NCBI GenBank assembly: GCA_929200295.1
Contig: CAKMZE010000004.1
Coordinates: forward strand, 1-6,754
Source: an uncultured Alphaproteobacteria bacterium
GTDB lineage: Bacteria > Pseudomonadota > Alphaproteobacteria > Rhodobacterales > Rhodobacteraceae
Direction of reading: 5' to 3'
Length of the DNA stretch: 6,754 nt
Shown: positions 4,392 through 6,754 of the stretch, piece after piece
Layout: each line of letters begins with the position of its first letter
How positions within the stretch are numbered: the first letter of the stretch is position 1
Program-made: the position numbers and the translations under genes
Notes under the pieces: model-generated
Seen by the model: only the letters and a program-made list of their open reading frames with translations
The model's database searches: none
What the model was told of the DNA's origin: nothing

Positions 4392-6632
4392 ATGCCAGAC
4401 AGGATTGAAACCGAAAGCCGCAAGCTTTTGGGAAAGCTTCGTACGGCTTTAGCAGAAGATAGCGCAGGCCAAGAACGGCTCGACCGGATTGTCGGTCTTA
4501 TCGCGCATTCGATGCGCGCTGAGGTTTGTTCAATTTATCTGTTTCGCGACAGCGAAACGCTCGAACTTTGCGCCACCGAAGGTCTGCAAGCCGCCTCTGT
4601 CCACCAAACACGGCTGCGCCTTGGTGAGGGCCTTGTTGGCCGCACGGCAAAGTTTCGCCGTGTGATCAACACAGCAGATGCCCCCAATGAAAAGGGCTTT
4701 CGCTACATGCCTGAAACGGGCGAGGAGCGGTATTCATCATTTTGCGGTGTGCCGATCCAGCGCTTAGGAAGCACATTGGGCGTATTGGTTGTGCAGTCGC
4801 TTGCCGCACGTGAATATTCAGCAGATGAGGTTTATGCCCTCGAAGTCGTCGCGATGGTGCTGGCTGAAATGACCGAGCTTGGCGCCTTTGTTGGTGAGGG
4901 CGCGGCACTTATGCCATTGCACCAGCAACCACGGATGTTTCGCGGCTCGATCGCCCAAGAGGGGGCAACAGAAGGCACCGTTTACCTGCATGAGCCGCGC
5001 GTCGTCATCACAAACCCGATTTCAGACGACCCAGAAGGCGAAGAGACGCGCCTTAGTGATGCTATTGATGAACTGCGCGCCAGTATTGATGGGATGCTCA
5101 CAAGCACTGCACAAGAGAGCAGCGAACAAACCACCGTGCTTGAAATCTACCGCGAGTTGGCGAATTCACGCAGTTGGAAGCGCCGCATGGTGGCTGATAT
5201 CGAAAACGGGCTTTCTGCCGAGGCGGCGGTGGAAAAAGAACAATCACTTGCCAGAGCCCGCTTGGGTCGCTCTGGCAATGCCTATATGCGCGAGCGCGTG
5301 AACGATCTTGATGATTTGTCAAATCGCTTACTCAGGATATTAACCGGGCAAGGTACAGATACGGGCGAGATGCCCAAGGATGCTGTCCTTGTCGCACGTA
5401 ATATCGGCCCGGGCGAATTGCTTGAGTATGGCAAAACGCTCAAAGCCATCGTTCTCGAAGAAGGCTCTGTCGGGTCCCATGCCACCATTGTCGCGCGCGC
5501 TTGGGCGATCCCGCTTGTGCTGAATGCAAAACGGATCACGGCCGAGGCGTTAAATGGCAATACGATCCTTGTGGATGGTGATCAGGGCATCGTTCACCTG
5601 CGCCCCGATGACACTGTGAAATCCGCATTCCGCGAAAAAATCGCGATGCAAGCCGCCGCGCAAGAACGTTATGCCTCTATTCGTGATCTGCCTGCGACAA
5701 CGAAATGCGGCACGACGCTTGCATTGCATATGAATGCAGGTCTTATGGCGGACTTGCCCTCGCTTGATGGATCTGGGGCCGAGGGTGTGGGGCTCTTCCG
5801 GACCGAGCTGCAGTTTCTCGTGCGCAATAAGATGCCAAAGCGCACGGAGCTGTCTAATCTTTATACACGGGTGATCAGCTCAGCAGCGGGCAAGCGCGTG
5901 GCGTTTCGCACGCTGGATATCGGGTCTGACAAGGTGCTTCCTTATATGAAACCCAATGACGAGCCGAACCCGGCAATGGGGTGGCGCGCGATCCGTGTGG
6001 GGCTGGATAAACCCGGTGTCTTGCGTATGCAGCTACAGGCGTTGATCCGCGCTGCCAATGGTGGCCCGCTGACCGTGATGTTTCCCTTTATCGCGCAATT
6101 AGAAGAGTTTCGTGCGGCCAAATCCGAAATAGATAAGGCAATGGCACGCGAGCGCAAGCTGGGTCATCCTTTGCCCAAAACGCTCGAAGTGGGGGCAATG
6201 ATCGAAACACCCTCAATCGCCTTTGCGCCTGATGCGTTTTTTGAAGAGGTCGATTTTGTATCGATCGGTGGCAATGATCTCAAACAGTTTTTCTTTGCGG
6301 CAGACCGCGAAAATGAACGCGTGCGCCGCCGCTATGACACGTTGAACCCCGCGTTCCTAAGCTTTTTAGAAAAGATCATTGAGCGGTGTGATGCGACCAA
6401 CACCCCAGTTTCTTTTTGTGGTGAGGACGCAGGCCGCCCGGTTGAAGCCTTGTGTTTCGCAGCCATCGGTTTGCGCACGCTCTCGATGCGGCCGGCATCC
6501 GTTGGCCCGGTCAAACATGTGTTGCGGCGGGTCGATTTGAACGACGTCCGTGCGATCATCGCAACAGCGCGCGCCGATGGTGCGCCATCCGTGCGCCGCG
6601 CCGTTGCAGATTGGCTCGCTTATCAAGTCTAA
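4392..6632 (+). CDS. ptsP: Phosphoenolpyruvate-protein phosphotransferase of the nitrogen PTS (Enzyme I-Ntr)
   Basis: PtsP takes the phosphoryl group of PEP onto a histidine and passes it to NPr (PtsO) and then EIIA-Ntr (PtsN), a regulatory relay in the cytoplasm rather than a sugar importer. The 746-residue length matches PtsP. An N-terminal GAF domain (about 25-165; VCSIYLFRD, LRLGEGLVGR, YSSFCGVPI, LGVLVVQS) is followed by the HPr/NPr-binding helical part (about 186-310). Next comes the phosphohistidine domain with H363 in VGSHATIVAR. The PEP-binding barrel (about 430-715) has GVGLFRTE (R470), FRTLDIGSDK (R506), MIETPSIAFA (E604), GGNDLKQF (N628-D629) and the catalytic Cys in FCGEDAG (C676). 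In Escherichia coli and Sinorhizobium the GAF domain links activity to glutamine. All catalytic residues are present. It lies 253 bases after lysC, with the fold-back element between. Confidence 0.96.
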   Translation: MPDRIETESRKLLGKLRTALAEDSAGQERLDRIVGLIAHSMRAEVCSIYLFRDSETLELCATEGLQAASVHQTRLRLGEGLVGRTAKFRRVINTADAPNEKGFRYMPETGEERYSSFCGVPIQRLGSTLGVLVVQSLAAREYSADEVYALEVVAMVLAEMTELGAFVGEGAALMPLHQQPRMFRGSIAQEGATEGTVYLHEPRVVITNPISDDPEGEETRLSDAIDELRASIDGMLTSTAQESSEQTTVLEIYRELANSRSWKRRMVADIENGLSAEAAVEKEQSLARARLGRSGNAYMRERVNDLDDLSNRLLRILTGQGTDTGEMPKDAVLVARNIGPGELLEYGKTLKAIVLEEGSVGSHATIVARAWAIPLVLNAKRITAEALNGNTILVDGDQGIVHLRPDDTVKSAFREKIAMQAAAQERYASIRDLPATTKCGTTLALHMNAGLMADLPSLDGSGAEGVGLFRTELQFLVRNKMPKRTELSNLYTRVISSAAGKRVAFRTLDIGSDKVLPYMKPNDEPNPAMGWRAIRVGLDKPGVLRMQLQALIRAANGGPLTVMFPFIAQLEEFRAAKSEIDKAMARERKLGHPLPKTLEVGAMIETPSIAFAPDAFFEEVDFVSIGGNDLKQFFFAADRENERVRRRYDTLNPAFLSFLEKIIERCDATNTPVSFCGEDAGRPVEALCFAAIGLRTLSMRPASVGPVKHVLRRVDLNDVRAIIATARADGAPSVRRAVADWLAYQV

Positions 6633-6674
6633 CGCTACAATACATCCTCCCCAGAGAAACGAAGAGCAAAGCGC

Positions 6675-6754
6675 ATGAGCAATCATCAAATCAATTTCAT
6701 CGGTTGGATCTTATTTGTGATCTCCGCCATCGGCTTTTGCATCGCGTCTATTGG
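6675..6754 (+). CDS. Small membrane protein, N-terminal part (3' end outside window)
   Basis: Forty-two bases after the ptsP stop, an ATG opens a frame that runs off the window. The 26 complete codons begin MSNHQINFIGWILFVISAIG. Residues 8-26 are almost entirely hydrophobic with aromatics at the edge, which fits one transmembrane helix. A GAAGAG (6661-6666) eight bases before the ATG is an acceptable ribosome site. No family can be named from this much sequence. Tight spacing on the same strand suggests it is co-transcribed with ptsP. Confidence 0.6.
   Translation, partial: MSNHQINFIGWILFVISAIGFCIASI

Noticed and set aside
1..6754. tRNA or rRNA genes, CRISPR arrays, toxin-antitoxin or phage defence genes
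   Set aside because: No tandem direct repeats with spacers, no cloverleaf-like segment and no defence-type domains could be seen on either strand.

Overview
The window looks like chromosomal DNA from an alphaproteobacterium, most likely a Rhodobacterales (Roseobacter-group) member. The basis is protein character: a single-function aspartate kinase with two ACT domains followed by a GAF-containing nitrogen-PTS Enzyme I, plus a DUF1178 protein and a Nudix hydrolase with the GWPM-type box seen in that group. This placement rests on recognition, not on a search. All intact genes are on the + strand.

Layout. Bases 1-231 hold the C-terminal end of an AhpC/TSA-like redoxin. Bases 232-1163 contain no intact gene. 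They are visibly more A/T-rich, hold a patchwork of short open frames that looks like decayed coding sequence (232-851), and end in a minus-strand remnant of an IS30-family transposase (912-1115). Bases 1164-2798 carry three closely spaced genes that look like one operon: a Nudix hydrolase, a DUF1178 zinc-ribbon-like protein and a short-chain dehydrogenase. Bases 2900-4138 are lysC, the entry step of the aspartate-family amino acid pathway. Bases 4392-6632 are ptsP, the first phosphotransferase of the nitrogen PTS. A small membrane protein begins at 6675 and runs off the window.

Two features stand out. First, the lysC-ptsP spacer contains a fold-back element of about 155 bp. Its ends are perfect 21-bp inverted repeats and its interior is also largely self-complementary. 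It is flanked by TA and abuts the lysC stop codon so exactly that the stop appears to have been changed from TAA to TAG by the insertion. This is best read as a MITE-like non-autonomous element or a structured RNA between the two genes. Second, lysC contains a perfect AGGAGG five bases before an in-frame ATG (codon 251), at the place where Bacillus and Corynebacterium lysC genes start their separate beta subunit. This suggests that an ACT-domain-only product of about 162 residues may be made here too.

Functionally, LysC controls carbon flow into lysine, threonine, methionine and diaminopimelate, while PtsP reports nitrogen status through NPr and EIIA-Ntr. Their adjacency is suggestive, but a promoter-like TATAAT upstream of ptsP argues that ptsP can be transcribed on its own.
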